Origin: Seiridium cupressi
Lineage: Eukaryota > Ascomycota > Sordariomycetes > Amphisphaeriales > Sporocadaceae
Direction of reading: 5' to 3'
Assembly (NCBI GenBank): GCA_036674765.1
Contig: JARVKI010000058.1
Coordinates: 186,001-250,000, forward strand
DNA: 64,000 nucleotides
A program made the position numbers and the translations under genes. Positions 63,430 to 64,000 of the stretch are shown piece by piece. Positions within the stretch are counted from its first letter, which is position 1. Each line of letters opens with the position of its first letter. Below the pieces are notes generated by a model. The model ran no database searches. It was given only the letters and a program-made list of their open reading frames with translations, and had not been told where the DNA came from.

Positions 63430-64000
63430 TGTGCTTGAGATTTGTTTCGTCACGTTCACCTGAGGAAGTTTGCCTAGAACAAATGGCGACCAAGAAATCC
63501 ACGGGAGATAATTAGTCACCGTTAGATAGACTGCCTATAGTCTATGTATCAATTACCAATGTATAAGTACCCGCATTTGAGCGTTGGTTTTCAATAGAAT
63601 TGTCATGGGTTTCAGATAGACAAGGGATTGGTTCCATACTCAATGAGAACTGGAAGAGTAATTGTAGCACTTCGTGCCACGACTGTGCTTTATCCCTTAT
63701 CCCATCCTTCACCACGTGACAATAATACTATTTCATTCCATTGTGCTACATGTTATGATCACAAAGGACATTGTTTTCTTAAGCAAAGACAGTCAAAATC
63801 CAGCTTCGGAGATCTGCTGTAGCTGCGGGGGATGTCATCTCGATTCCTTGCAATGTTTACAGGTCACAAATCGCAGTCTCTTACATGACCTACTATACGA
63901 TGATCTCGTTCAAATTTATTAAAATCGTAAGAGTTTCAAACCGGACCTCATACATTCTTTCCGGAAAAGCGTGATCTAGGGGTACGTTCTCCAAGCTGGA
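63430..64000. other. Right-end sequence without a supported gene
   Basis: Short frames only (for example 63628-63922 on the plus strand) with no domain. Part of it may be the promoter or upstream exons of the minus-strand hypothetical gene. Confidence 0.45.

Overview
The window is nuclear DNA of a filamentous ascomycete (Pezizomycotina, most likely a sordariomycete). Genes are intron-poor, introns are short (about 50-100 bases, GT..AG, often with a CTAAC/CTGAC branch site), untranslated and intergenic spaces are long, and the products are typical of plant-associated moulds: a GH43 glycosidase, an Hce2 effector-like protein, a CYP7/8-like P450, a fungal arylsulfatase and a fungal amidoligase. 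I found no bacterial, viral or CRISPR material and no canonical tRNA or rRNA gene. All exon models were made by hand from reading frame, splice consensus and family conservation. For each multi-exon gene apart from the two damaged ones, summed exon lengths are divisible by three.

Layout. 0.7-5.6 kb: a MUP1/LAT-type amino-acid permease whose middle looks decayed, then an intronless P450. 6.2-11.5 kb: peroxisomal 3-ketoacyl-CoA thiolase (+), an ornithine cyclodeaminase/mu-crystallin-family protein (-) and a beta-carbonic anhydrase (-). 13-24 kb is a housekeeping block: ribosomal protein eL8 (-) divergent from the tRNA-thiolation enzyme Ncs6/Ctu1 (+), a tiny four-exon complex I MWFE/NDUFA1 subunit (-), a PHD-MYST histone acetyltransferase (+) and an epsin (+). 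24-27.8 kb is AT-rich and gene-poor and holds only the secreted Hce2-domain protein. 27.8-34.1 kb: a long disordered protein with a C-terminal universal-stress domain and an unrecognised two-TM protein. 34.1-36.3 kb: a tRNA-headed SINE-like element with an internal 38-bp direct repeat. 36.3-44.8 kb: poly(A)-binding protein (-) and the HECT ligase Hul5 (+). 44.8-46.9 kb: coding-like debris. 46.9-51.8 kb: a 1590-residue ankyrin-RCC1-BTB protein (-). 53.4-54.8 kb: mitochondrial 2-oxodicarboxylate carrier (+). 55.3-63.4 kb: GH43 glycosidase with a frameshift at its catalytic glutamate, a type I sulfatase, an Amidoligase_2 protein and a small acidic hypothetical protein.

There is no obvious biosynthetic cluster. 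Housekeeping genes sit in compact divergent or convergent groups, while accessory genes (permease, P450, effector, GH43, sulfatase, amidoligase) lie at the edges or in AT-rich gaps. Two accessory genes show fresh damage. The most unusual items are the GH43 lesion with a nearby GC-AG intron, the SINE-like repeat and the fungal amidoligase.
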